NCBI GenBank assembly: GCA_964587835.1
Contig: CAZPMN010000011.1
Coordinates: 1 to 64,000, forward strand
Direction of reading: 5' to 3'
Length of the DNA: 64,000 bases
Source: Erginobacter sp964587835
GTDB lineage: Bacteria > Auribacterota > Erginobacteria > Erginobacterales > Erginobacteraceae
Made by a program: the position numbers and the translations under genes. The first letter of the stretch is position 1. Each line of letters begins with the position of its first letter. The notes below the pieces were generated by a model, which was not told the origin of the DNA, did not search any database, and was given only the letters and a program-made list of their open reading frames with translations. Below are positions 35,233-42,641 of the stretch, piece after piece.

Positions 35233-35953
35233 GTCCCGCCGTCGGGGCGGCCGACCTCTGCGGGCGGCCACCTACAACGTCCACTCCTCGGTGGGGACCG
35301 ACGGCCGCCGCGATCCGGTCCGGATCGCCCGGGTGATCCGCCGGATCGACCCCGACCTGATCGGACTGCAGGAAGTGGACTCCGGTTACTGGAACCGGCA
35401 GGGAGAGGAGACGGTCGCCCTCCTGGAGCGGGAGACCGGTCTGAGGGCCATCTCCGGCCCCACTCTTTTCCGGCGGGAATCCCATTACGGCAACGCGCTG
35501 TTGACCCGTCTTCCGGTTGCCGGGACCCGGCGGATCGACCTCAGCGTTCCCGGCTGCGAACCCCGGGGGGCCCTCGATGTCAGCCTGGAACCCGCGGGCC
35601 TGCGGTTGCGGGCGATCGTGACCCACTTCGGGCTGAAGAAAGCCGAGCGGTCCCGCCAGGCCCGGGGACTGCTGGACATCCTGAATGATGACGTTGCCGA
35701 CCTTACTATCCTCTTCGGGGATTTCAACGAGTGGACCATCTTCGGCCCCACCCGGCGGCGGTTCAACCGGAAACTGGGCCGCCCCCCCACCCGGCCTACC
35801 TATCCCTCCCGGCTTCCCCTCTTCCGCCTCGATCGGATCTGGTGCCGGCCCTCCTCGGCCGTGCGGAAAGTTTGGGCGGTCAAGACCGGCTTATCCCGGA
35901 AGGCCTCGGACCACCTGCCCCTGGTCGCCGAGATCAGCCCGGGAGAGAGCTGA
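35219..35953 (+). CDS. endonuclease/exonuclease/phosphatase family protein
   Basis: About 244 residues. EEP fold: AATYNVHSS near the N-terminus (catalytic Asn), IGLQEVD (metal-binding Glu), YGNALLTRLP, VTHFGLKKAERSRQARGL, LFGDFNEW and SDHLPLVAEI at the end. Family members cleave DNA phosphodiesters, phosphoinositides or sphingomyelin; its partner here is a phospholipase-D-like membrane protein, which hints at lipid phosphodiester chemistry. The start is uncertain among 35210 (GTG), 35219 and 35225 (ATG). Stop overlaps the next start (TGATG). Confidence 0.88.
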   Translation: MVMNESRRRGGRPLRAATYNVHSSVGTDGRRDPVRIARVIRRIDPDLIGLQEVDSGYWNRQGEETVALLERETGLRAISGPTLFRRESHYGNALLTRLPVAGTRRIDLSVPGCEPRGALDVSLEPAGLRLRAIVTHFGLKKAERSRQARGLLDILNDDVADLTILFGDFNEWTIFGPTRRRFNRKLGRPPTRPTYPSRLPLFRLDRIWCRPSSAVRKVWAVKTGLSRKASDHLPLVAEISPGES

Positions 35954-36348
35954 TGGAACGAAATTGGTTAATCTACCTGGTGATGGTCCTGACCTGGCCG
36001 GTGGTTTATTTCCTCTGGTCCATTCTCTACTCACTGATCACTGCCCCGATATTCCTGGCCCCAAAGAAACGGGAGAAACCCCCCGGCCCCCAGCCGGGCG
36101 CGGCCGATATCTTTGAAGTCCTGGGGGCGGCGGCCTCCCAGGTCGCCTGCCTGGCGGCCGGCCAGGCGGTTCTGGGGTTGTGGGGTCGGGAGGCGGGCGG
36201 GGAGCTGGTCTTGATTTACGCGGCCTGGGCATTTTTGATGCTGATTACCCGCGGCCCGATGATCGGTCTCCCCGGCCGGCACGGGATTCTCCCCGACGCT
36301 CTCGGGTTGGCGGCCGGCCTTGTCGTCGGTTACCTGATCTTATTCTGA
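35953..36348 (+). CDS. small membrane protein
   Basis: 131 residues, about four hydrophobic segments (LIYLVMVLTWPVVYFLWSIL, DIFEVLGAAASQVACLAAGQ, LVLIYAAWAFLMLITRG, ALGLAAGLVVGYLILF). Not recognised. The ATG overlaps the EEP stop codon, so it is translated with the PLD-VTT and EEP genes and may take part in the same membrane function. Confidence 0.75.
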   Translation: MERNWLIYLVMVLTWPVVYFLWSILYSLITAPIFLAPKKREKPPGPQPGAADIFEVLGAAASQVACLAAGQAVLGLWGREAGGELVLIYAAWAFLMLITRGPMIGLPGRHGILPDALGLAAGLVVGYLILF

Positions 36349-36571
36349 ACCGATCTTGTTGTCCTGGTTTTCCTCTCTGGCCCTCCCGGGTAGAAAAAAG
36401 TCAGCTTTAAGTAGCTTTAGGTCCTATTTTCCCACCTCGGACTTTTTGTATATTTATGATTGTAACAATTTCGCCTTTGGAAAATCTTCCTTGTCCGGCC
36501 GATCCGAATCGGTCATTGCGGGCATAAAGGTTTAAAGTGTTGCTGATGGATTCTCGGGAGCTTCAATCGGG

Positions 36572-37321
36572 ATGACAATGAGTATCCTGGAACTGGAAAA
36601 TCTCAGTCTATCTTTTAACGGCAAGAAGATTGTCGATGATCTTTCCCTGGATTTCTGGAAAGGACATATCCACGCCGTGGTCGGGCCCAACGGGGCCGGC
36701 AAGTCCTCACTCGCCTATACCATAATGGGTTTGTCGGGCTACCGGGAACGGACACGGGGAGAGATAATTTTTCAAGGGGAGAAGATCAATGAACTGGATA
36801 TTTATCAGCGGGCCCGCCGGGGGATAACCCTGGCCTGGCAGGAGCCGGCCCGGTTTGAGGGCTTGACCGTGGAAAAATTCCTCCGGGCCTCCGCCCGGGA
36901 CAAGAGCGATAAATCCCTTCGCCAGGCCCTAAAAGACGTGTCCATCGACCCGGTCCAGTACCTGCAGCGGTCCGTGGATAAAACCTTGAGCGGAGGAGAG
37001 AGAAAAAAGATCGAGCTGGCCTCCCTGCTCCTGATGCGGCCAAAACTGGTTATGCTCGACGAGCCTGATTCGGGGATCGATGTGGCTTCCCTGGATAATA
37101 TCTTCGAGGCGCTGCAGCGGTTTAAGAGATCCGGGGCCACCGTCATTCTCATAACCCACAGCCCCACGGTCCTGAAACACGCCGAGCACGCTTTCTTGAT
37201 CTGCTGCGGCCGGCTGATCGATAAGGGCAAAACCGATAAAATCAACCGGTATTTTGAGGAAGAGTGTATCCCCTGTGATCATCAGAACCAACCCCCGGAC
37301 AATCCCCCGGAAACATTATGA
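36572..37321 (+). CDS. sufC: SufC-type ABC ATPase of Fe-S assembly
   Basis: 249 residues. Walker A GPNGAGKSS (38-46), Q-loop WQEPARF, signature LSGGE (139-143), Walker B LDEPDSGID (162-170) and H-switch ITHSP. The LDEPDSGID sequence and KKIELASLLL are SufC hallmarks. It binds SufB and drives Fe-S cluster assembly. The next gene overlaps by four bases and encodes a short SufB, so this is the minimal two-gene SufCB (SMS-like) system. Cysteine desulfurase and SufU/SufD are not in this window. Confidence 0.92.
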   Translation: MTMSILELENLSLSFNGKKIVDDLSLDFWKGHIHAVVGPNGAGKSSLAYTIMGLSGYRERTRGEIIFQGEKINELDIYQRARRGITLAWQEPARFEGLTVEKFLRASARDKSDKSLRQALKDVSIDPVQYLQRSVDKTLSGGERKKIELASLLLMRPKLVMLDEPDSGIDVASLDNIFEALQRFKRSGATVILITHSPTVLKHAEHAFLICCGRLIDKGKTDKINRYFEEECIPCDHQNQPPDNPPETL

Positions 37322-38256
37322 ACGATAAGGATAGGATAATCAGCGACCTCTACCGGCCGGCCGGTCTCGACCCCGCCATTATCCACGATCAAAGCGCCGC
37401 CCATCTGGTGGTCCACCATAATCAGGTTCTCGGAGTCAACCTGGTGGAGGGATTATCGGCCGCAACCGATCAAATTCCGGATGGGATCAAAGTGAATCTA
37501 TCCGTGGCCGCCGGGGCGGTGATCGCCCAGCCGGTTCATATCTGTTTCGGGATGCTTCCGGAGACCGGGACCCAGAAGATCGATCTCAATATCCGGGTGA
37601 GAAAGGGAGGCAAAGTAAATATATATGCCCACTGTGTTTTTCCCAACGCGGTCGATGTCCGCCATATTATGGACGCGGAGATCGAGATTGAAGAAGACGC
37701 CGCCTACTCTTACCTGGAGCGGCATATTCACGGAGAGGGGGGCGGGGTAAAAGTCTACCCGAAAGCCCGGATAGAACTCGGTCCCCGAAGTCGTTTTACC
37801 ACCGAATTTGAACTTCTCCAGGGGCGGGTGGGAGAGATCGAGATCGATTACGAGACGATCTGCCGGGAAGACAGTTCCATGGAGATGACCGCCCGAATTA
37901 ACGGATCCGGCGACGACCGGATCAAACTCCGGGAGATCGGTCATCTGGAAGGAGAGAGGTCCCGGGGGGTTCTTACTTCCCGGATCGCCGTCCGGGACCG
38001 GGCGGCGGCGGAGATTTATAATAGATTGACCGCGACCGCTCCTTACGCCCGGGGCCATGTCGACTGCAAGGAGATCATTCAGGATCAGGGCCGGGCCAGC
38101 GCGATTCCGGTGGTGGAAGTCAGCGATCCCCGGGCTCACGTCACCCACGAAGCCGCCATCGGGAGTGTCGACAACAAACAGCTGGAGACCCTGATGGCCC
38201 GGGGGTTAAACGAGGATCAGGCGGTGGAGCTGATCATCGAAGGTCTGCTGGCCTGA
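37318..38256 (+). CDS. sufB: minimal SufB (SmsB-like) Fe-S scaffold
   Basis: 312 residues, shorter than classical SufB (~470). The beta-helix core matches SufB/SufD: VNIYAHCVFPNAVDVRHIMDAEIEIE, ERHIHGEGGGVKVYPKARIELG, SRGVLTSRIAVRDRAAAEIYN, and the C-terminal GHVDCKEIIQD plus VSDPRAHVTHEAAIGSVD, where Cys and His/Glu are the conserved cluster-building residues. Archaea and some anaerobes use such SufCB complexes alone. ATG overlaps the SufC stop. Confidence 0.92.
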   Translation: MNDKDRIISDLYRPAGLDPAIIHDQSAAHLVVHHNQVLGVNLVEGLSAATDQIPDGIKVNLSVAAGAVIAQPVHICFGMLPETGTQKIDLNIRVRKGGKVNIYAHCVFPNAVDVRHIMDAEIEIEEDAAYSYLERHIHGEGGGVKVYPKARIELGPRSRFTTEFELLQGRVGEIEIDYETICREDSSMEMTARINGSGDDRIKLREIGHLEGERSRGVLTSRIAVRDRAAAEIYNRLTATAPYARGHVDCKEIIQDQGRASAIPVVEVSDPRAHVTHEAAIGSVDNKQLETLMARGLNEDQAVELIIEGLLA

Positions 38257-38591
38257 TCCGCTGGGGAATTCCTTCCGGCCGATTTATTCAACGATCCGGT
38301 CCGGCTCCCGGGTCGCCTTTTCTGATTTGTTTCCATCCCGCCCGGGCCGTCCACCGGATTTTCTCCCGGTTTTCACCGAACCCGGCGCCTGGGTGGAAAA
38401 AAGTCCATAGAAAGTAGATCCGGCCCATTGTTATTTCCCGGCCCACCGTGAAACAATTACGGCCGAAAATTCAAAACCGCGGTTTGCCGGAATTTCAATT
38501 TTTCCAAAGTCGCGGCACAATCCGGAATAGAAGCAAAGGTTACGCAAGCCGATGAAAACCGGAGACAATAATCAACCGAAGGAGGAATGAA
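38257..38591. other. intergenic region without a recognised gene
   Basis: 335 bases. I see no ORF of convincing length. GATTTATTCA at 38281-38290 matches the left end of the hairpin-ended elements. AAGGAGG (38579-38585) is the ribosome binding site of the following desulforedoxin gene. Confidence 0.5.
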
Positions 38592-38708
38592 ATGACGGAG
38601 ATGGGACAAGTCTACAAGTGCGAGATCTGCGGCAACGTGGTTAAGGTTATCGAGACGGGCGAAGGCACCCTGGTCTGCTGCGATCAGCCGATGGTTCTCC
38701 AGGAATAG
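38592..38708 (+). CDS. desulforedoxin (stand-alone, 38 residues)
   Basis: Small rubredoxin-like iron protein. The sequence MTEMGQVYKCEICGNVV...TLVCCDQPM has the complete Dx iron site: C10, C13, C29 and C30 (C-x2-C and a C-C pair). In desulfoferrodoxins this module precedes the superoxide reductase domain, but here it is a separate 38-residue gene. Shine-Dalgarno AAGGAGG at normal spacing. Its neighbours are SufCB and a broken rubrerythrin, and a separate superoxide reductase gene is at 53.8 kb, so the two could work as partners. Confidence 0.93.
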   Translation: MTEMGQVYKCEICGNVVKVIETGEGTLVCCDQPMVLQE

Positions 38709-38924
38709 CCTGCCGGATTCAGACGAAGTGATGCCCCGGCAAGGGGGTGACCGTTGATCCGAGCTTGCCGGGCGGTTCATTACGAAGAGCCGCTGTCGGA
38801 GGTCTCCGTCGGGGTTGTTCCGGGACGAGAAGATGATCGCCTTAACTTGATAATCCGTATCTTCCGGTCGACCGGGGGGCGGACAACTAACTGTTTTTCC
38901 AGAAATACTAAAATCAACATTTGA

Positions 38925-39090
38925 TGTAGCACCCCTTCAGGGTGCTGGTTCAAGGGCAACTTAGGGATCCCGGCGATTCTCGCCGGGCTGCAATGTATCA
39001 CCCCGTTGGGGTGAGAGACGAGGACGCCAACGGCGTCCCACATCCAAGCCCGGGGTGTCGGAGATCCGGCTTCAGACGGAAAACCCCGGG
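38925..39090. repeat. multi-hairpin repeat element (five stems)
   Basis: Consecutive hairpins: GCACCC/GGGTGC (38929-38934/38940-38945), CCCGGCGA/TCGCCGGG (38969-38976/38980-38987), CACCCC/GGGGTG (38999-39004/39008-39013), GGACGCC/GGCGTCC (39022-39028/39032-39038), and an outer pair CCCGGGG/CCCCGGG (39049-39055/39084-39090). The rest of 38709-39141 holds no gene. Similar multi-hairpin repeats are common in environmental genomes; function unknown. Confidence 0.8.
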
Positions 39091-39141
39091 TTATCCACTT
39101 AGGAAATAAGTTCCAGCAATCCGAGCAAGGAGGGGACAATT

Positions 39142-39420
39142 ATGCACAAGATGACCGCGGCCAATCTCCGCAGCGCTTACGGAGGCGAATCGATGGCCCA
39201 TATGCGGTATATCCGCTGGGGGGACCGGGCCGAAGAGGAGGGTTTCGCCAACGTGGCCTGGCTTTTCCGGGCGATCGCCTCCGCCGAGGTGGTTCACGCC
39301 ACCAACCACTTCAACGTCTTGAAAGACGTCAAGGGCGACCACCTCTGCGCTTCAATGGCCGTCTTTGGGGTGGGCAAGAGCGAGGAAAATCTGGCCGGCG
39401 CGATCGCCGGGGAGACGCCT
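39142..39420 (+). pseudogene. rubrerythrin, truncated N-terminal part
   Basis: The first about 92 residues match the diiron four-helix-bundle domain of rubrerythrin: NLRSAYGGESMAHMRYIRWGDRAEEEGFANVAWLFRAIASAEVVHA, with Glu16 and the E-x-x-H (EVVH) ligands, and ENLAGAIAGET. After this the frame continues into unrelated, basic residues encoded by the end of a chaB-like gene in another frame. The second pair of iron ligands and the rubredoxin domain are gone. The open frame of 123 codons (39142-39513) could still be translated as a chimera. Confidence 0.88.
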
Positions 39421-39509
39421 CCCGGGAAGAAACCGCCCATCGGGTCGCCTGGTCGGCGGTCAAACAGAAATACGAAAAGAAAGAAGGTGTCTGGACGAAA
39501 AAGGAATAA
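39421..39509 (+). pseudogene. chaB-like gene, C-terminal remnant (frame-shifted against rubrerythrin)
   Basis: In frame 3, EETAHRVAWSAVKQKYEKK followed by EGVWTKKE and TAA (39507-39509) matches the C-terminus of ChaB-type proteins (A-x-x-V-A-W-x-A-V-K-x-x-Y-E-K). The start, N-terminus and any ribosome binding site are missing. The remnant is joined to the rubrerythrin 5' part by a deletion about 39408-39425, with a frame change. Confidence 0.85.
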
Positions 39510-39559
39510 ATGAAAATCCGGGATGGGGTCGGCTTTAGCCTAAAAGTCCCTACTGATTT

Positions 39560-39690
39560 TCAAATCTGTATTTGTCATTGCGAGGAGGCCCGAAAGCTTT
39601 CGGGCCGACGAAGCAATCCCTTCATTCGAAACAGGTTGAGATTGCTTCGCCCCCCTCACTCCGTTCGGGGGACTCGCAATGACAATTGCT
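39560..39690. repeat. CATTGCGAG/AGCAATC palindromic repeat
   Basis: TTGTCATTGCGAGGAGGCCC, a GAAAGCTTTC hairpin, CGAAGCAATC; then GAGATTGCTTCG and a second hairpin closing with CGCAATGACAA. Same family as the MITE-like copies but without recognisable outer inverted termini. The surrounding gap 39510-39794 holds no gene. Confidence 0.75.
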
Positions 39691-39794
39691 TATTAAGTTG
39701 CCGGTGTCTCGCATATTTCATAACTGCCAAAGTGTAAACTGAAATTCGGCCAGAGTATTAATTGAGAAAAACGGAAGAAGATAAGGAGGCGGAT

Positions 39795-39956
39795 ATGCTC
39801 AGGTGGGCATTGATATTTTTCATTATCTCCATCGTGGCCGCGCTCTTCGGATTCACCGGGATCTCGGTCGCGGCGGCCGGGATCGCCCGGATACTCTTCT
39901 TTATCTTCGTGGTGGTTTTTCTGGTCTTCCTTCTGATCGGCCTGCTGGCGGCTTGA
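39795..39956 (+). CDS. DUF1328 (YtjA-like) small membrane protein
   Basis: 53 residues from the ATG at 39795 behind AAGGAGG. Two transmembrane segments: LRWALIFFIISIVAALFGF and the second ILFFIFVVVFLVFLLIGLLA, with GISVAAAGIARI between. This matches DUF1328/YtjA, small inner-membrane proteins associated with stress responses in many bacteria; precise function unknown. It precedes a secreted coiled-coil protein and other small stress proteins. Confidence 0.88.
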   Translation: MLRWALIFFIISIVAALFGFTGISVAAAGIARILFFIFVVVFLVFLLIGLLAA

Positions 39957-40023
39957 ATCAACAGGGAAGGATAGCGCGATTTAACCCGGGCGACTGGAAT
40001 CAGAGCCCGGAAAGGAGGTTGTC

Positions 40024-40806
40024 ATGCGAAGGTTGGCGACAATGTTGTGTCTGATCGGATTGACTGGGCTTTTGACCTCCGGTTCGGCCGGGGCGGCTGA
40101 GCACGGCTCCCACGGGTCTTACGAGAAGAAGGCGGAGGCGAGCTCGGAAAATTTTGAGAAGAAAATCGAAAGCTTGAAAGAAGAGGCGAAAGGCTTGACC
40201 GGTGAAGCCCGCGCCGAAGCCGAGGCCAAGATTGAACGGGCCCAGGAAAAGTGGGACGCGGCCTGCCGGGCTCGGGACCGGATGAAGCCGGGAGACCCTA
40301 AGTCCGGGATGATGATGAAAGAAAAGTCCGGGATGATGATGGAGGAAGAGTCAGGGATGATGCATCAGGCGTCCGGAATGGCCGGGAAATCCTGGGAGAA
40401 GATGAAGTCGATGACCCAAAGCGGGTACGCCGCGGCCGCGGAGGCTTATAACGAGGCGGCTGTCTATCTCGGGCTGAAGGCGAGCCAGACCGACCCGGAG
40501 GGAAAGGCGGAGTTGGAAAAGCGGATTGAGAATTATCTGGCCAGCCTCAAGAACAGGCTCCAGTCCGCTCAGGAAGCGGCGGAAGAACTCCCCGAGGACA
40601 GCCGGGCCGAGGCGGAGAAACTGGTTGGTTCCGTTCAGGAGAAGTGGGATCGGGCCGAAAAAGAACTCGCCCGGATGAGAAAAGCGGGAGCGGAGGCCGG
40701 CCAGGACGCCTGGAGCGGGCTCAAGGATGAAATGAGTACCGCGCTCGACGAGTTGAACCGGACCTATCGGTCAGCGGCCGATTACCTGTGGGGGGAGAGT
40801 TCCTGA
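40024..40806 (+). CDS. secreted coiled-coil protein with Met-rich repeat (sll1863-like)
   Basis: 260 residues. Signal peptide 1-24 (cleavage near AGA-AEH). Two long alpha-helical, charge-rich coiled-coil blocks (30-90 and 120-255) with KIERAQEKWDAACRARD and its relative SVQEKWDRAEKELARMR show internal duplication. Between them residues 94-120 contain four SGMM(M)-type repeats rich in Met and Glu plus a His, a composition that often binds soft metals such as Cu+ or Ag+. Resembles sll1863-family stress proteins. A CopB gene is 2 kb downstream, so a copper-related role is possible but speculative. Confidence 0.7.
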   Translation: MRRLATMLCLIGLTGLLTSGSAGAAEHGSHGSYEKKAEASSENFEKKIESLKEEAKGLTGEARAEAEAKIERAQEKWDAACRARDRMKPGDPKSGMMMKEKSGMMMEEESGMMHQASGMAGKSWEKMKSMTQSGYAAAAEAYNEAAVYLGLKASQTDPEGKAELEKRIENYLASLKNRLQSAQEAAEELPEDSRAEAEKLVGSVQEKWDRAEKELARMRKAGAEAGQDAWSGLKDEMSTALDELNRTYRSAADYLWGESS

Positions 40807-40861
40807 TCGGGATGTGGAAATTGCCAGGAATGTTGTCAGGAATAACGAAATAAAAAAGGAG

Positions 40862-41053
40862 GTAACACTTTAGCCATATAAAAGTTCCGAATCATTCCCA
40901 AGACTTCATCTGTCATTGCGAGGAGCCGAAGGCGACGAAGCAATCTCTTAATCCGAAACTGGTTGAGATTGCTTCTCCGTCTAAAGCCGGATCGCAATGA
41001 CAATCAATGGTGCCACAAATCGCAGTGATTATTTCAAAGCCCTAAAGTGTTAC
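40862..41053. mobile_element. 192-bp MITE with 12-bp TIRs and 8-bp target duplication
   Basis: Perfect inverted termini GTAACACTTTAG (40862-40873) and CTAAAGTGTTAC (41042-41053). Flanking direct repeats AAAAGGAG at 40854-40861 and 41054-41061 are the target duplication. The interior carries the CATTGCGAG...AGCAATCTC double palindrome. The insertion hit the Shine-Dalgarno of the next gene; the duplication left an intact AAAAGGAGG there. Confidence 0.93.
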
Positions 41054-41066
41054 AAAAGGAGGAATT

Positions 41067-41351
41067 ATGGATGCCAGAGAGGAATATCAGAAGAAGATGG
41101 AAGCCCAGTTGCAGGAATGGAACGCCAAGCTCGACGAGCTCCAGGCCCGGGCCGACCAGAAGGCGGCGGAAGGCAAGATAGAAGTTTATCGGGAGATCGA
41201 TCACCTGAAAGGGAAGAGAGACGAGCTCGCCGCCAAGGTCAAAGAGCTGTCGGACGCCGGCGAAGGGTCCTGGGAGGGCTTGAAAGAGACGATATCCGAG
41301 GCCGCGGAGAAGTTCAAATATACCCTCGACGACCTGTTTACCCGGCGCTGA
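41067..41351 (+). CDS. small coiled-coil stress protein (sll1863-like)
   Basis: 94 residues, almost entirely alpha-helical and charged: EEYQKKMEAQLQEWNAKLDE, RADQKAAEGKIEVYREIDHL, KRDELAAKVKELSDAG, WEGLKETISEAAEKFKYTLD. No signal peptide, so cytosolic. Related in composition and pattern to the secreted coiled-coil protein upstream. Ribosome binding site AAAAGGAGGAATT sits immediately next to the right end of a MITE. Function not established. Confidence 0.78.
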   Translation: MDAREEYQKKMEAQLQEWNAKLDELQARADQKAAEGKIEVYREIDHLKGKRDELAAKVKELSDAGEGSWEGLKETISEAAEKFKYTLDDLFTRR

Positions 41352-41382
41352 GACCCGGGTGGGGAGATAAAGGAGGTAAGTG

Positions 41383-42153
41383 ATGGATCGGGTAAAAGAC
41401 AAAGTCGCCCTGGTTACCGGCGGGGCGAAAGGAATCGGGAAGTCGGCTTGTCTCCTCCTGGCCCGGGAAGGGGCGGCGGTGGTGGTAACCGATATCGACG
41501 ATGCAGCCGGCCAAAAGGTGGTCGAGGAGATCCGCCGGGAAGGCGGGAAAGGAGAGTTTTACCGGCTTGATGTATCCTCGGAAGAAGAAGTCCAGAAAGT
41601 GATGGCGTCGGCGGCGGAGAAGTTCGGCGGGATCGATATCCTGGTCAACAACGCCGGGATCGCCGGGATTAATAAGCCGACCGATCAGATCCCGGCGGAA
41701 GAGTGGGATAAAGTGATCCGGATCAACGTCAACGGGGTGTTTTTCTGCACCAAGCACGTCATCCCCTATATGAAAAAAGCCGGCGGCGGGAGCATCATCA
41801 ACCTCTCCTCGATTTACGGCCTGGTCGGCGCCCCCGATCTTCCCCCTTACCACGCCTCCAAGGGCGCGGTGCGACTGATGACCAAGACCGACGCTATGCT
41901 TTACGCCGGGGACAAGATCCGGGTCAATTCCGTCCACCCCGCCTATATCTGGACCCCGCTGGTGGAGGAGCTGGCCGGGCAATCGCCGGATGGCCCGGAA
42001 GCCTTCCGCCGCCAGCTCGCTGACCAGCATCCCCTCGGCCACGTCGGCCAGCCCGACGATGTCGGTTACGGGATCGTCTACCTGGCCTCCGACGAGTCAG
42101 CTTTCGTGACCGGGAGCGAGCTGTTGATCGACGGCGGATATACCGCCCGCTGA
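41383..42153 (+). CDS. short-chain dehydrogenase/reductase
   Basis: 256 residues. Classical SDR: cofactor motif TGGAKGIG (12-19), acidic VTDIDD, NNAGI (about 87-91), catalytic Ser in NLSSIYG and Y-x-x-x-K in PPYHASKGA, then the VHPAYIWTPL strand. The D at the end of beta2 suggests NAD(H). Substrate unknown; close relatives include cyclohexanol- and hydroxysteroid-type dehydrogenases. ATG at 41383 behind AAAGGAGGTAAG. The next gene, a rhodanese, follows within 16 bases. Confidence 0.93.
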   Translation: MDRVKDKVALVTGGAKGIGKSACLLLAREGAAVVVTDIDDAAGQKVVEEIRREGGKGEFYRLDVSSEEEVQKVMASAAEKFGGIDILVNNAGIAGINKPTDQIPAEEWDKVIRINVNGVFFCTKHVIPYMKKAGGGSIINLSSIYGLVGAPDLPPYHASKGAVRLMTKTDAMLYAGDKIRVNSVHPAYIWTPLVEELAGQSPDGPEAFRRQLADQHPLGHVGQPDDVGYGIVYLASDESAFVTGSELLIDGGYTAR

Positions 42154-42169
42154 ATCCGGGAGGAAGAAG

Positions 42170-42523
42170 ATGGACAAGAAGATGAATAAGCTGCGTTTGC
42201 TCTCTCTGGAAGGCCTGCTGGAGATGAAACTGAACGAGGAGCCGTTCCAACTGGTGGAAGTGCTCCCCGCCGAGCAGTACCGGGACCGCCATATCCCCGG
42301 GGCGGTCAATCTCCCCCTGGAGGAACTGTCCGAAACCGCCGGCTCCCGGCTCAAGCCGGGAATGACGCTGGTGGTATACTGCGCAAGTTATTCTTGCCCG
42401 GCCAGCACCCGGGCGGCCCGGCAGCTCACCGAGATGGGTTTCCCCGATGTCCTCGATTACAAGGGCGGCAAGCGCGGCTGGGCCGCCGCCGGCCTTCCCT
42501 TCGCCGGGAAGGAGGAAGATTGA
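42170..42523 (+). CDS. rhodanese-like protein
   Basis: 117 residues, single rhodanese domain: FQLVEVLPAEQYRDRHIPGAVNLPLEEL, then VVYCASYSCPASTRAARQL with the catalytic-loop Cys (YCASYSC), and DYKGGKRGWAAAGLP. It could carry persulfide sulfur. The loop has an extra Cys at the C-x-x-x-x-C spacing and lacks the usual Gly-x-Arg, so substrate use may differ. Likely co-transcribed with the SDR gene; the bases up to the convergent CopB gene contain only a weak CACCGGG/CCCGGTG stem. Confidence 0.9.
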   Translation: MDKKMNKLRLLSLEGLLEMKLNEEPFQLVEVLPAEQYRDRHIPGAVNLPLEELSETAGSRLKPGMTLVVYCASYSCPASTRAARQLTEMGFPDVLDYKGGKRGWAAAGLPFAGKEED

Positions 42524-42641
42524 TCAGGCTCTCCGCCTTTTTCGGAGCAGTGCGTTTCTTTCCGGTTTGATGTCCGGAGTTTAAGCACCGGGGGCGGCAC
42601 ATTATTCACCCGGTGTTTATCAATTGATCCAGGTTGTTTGT

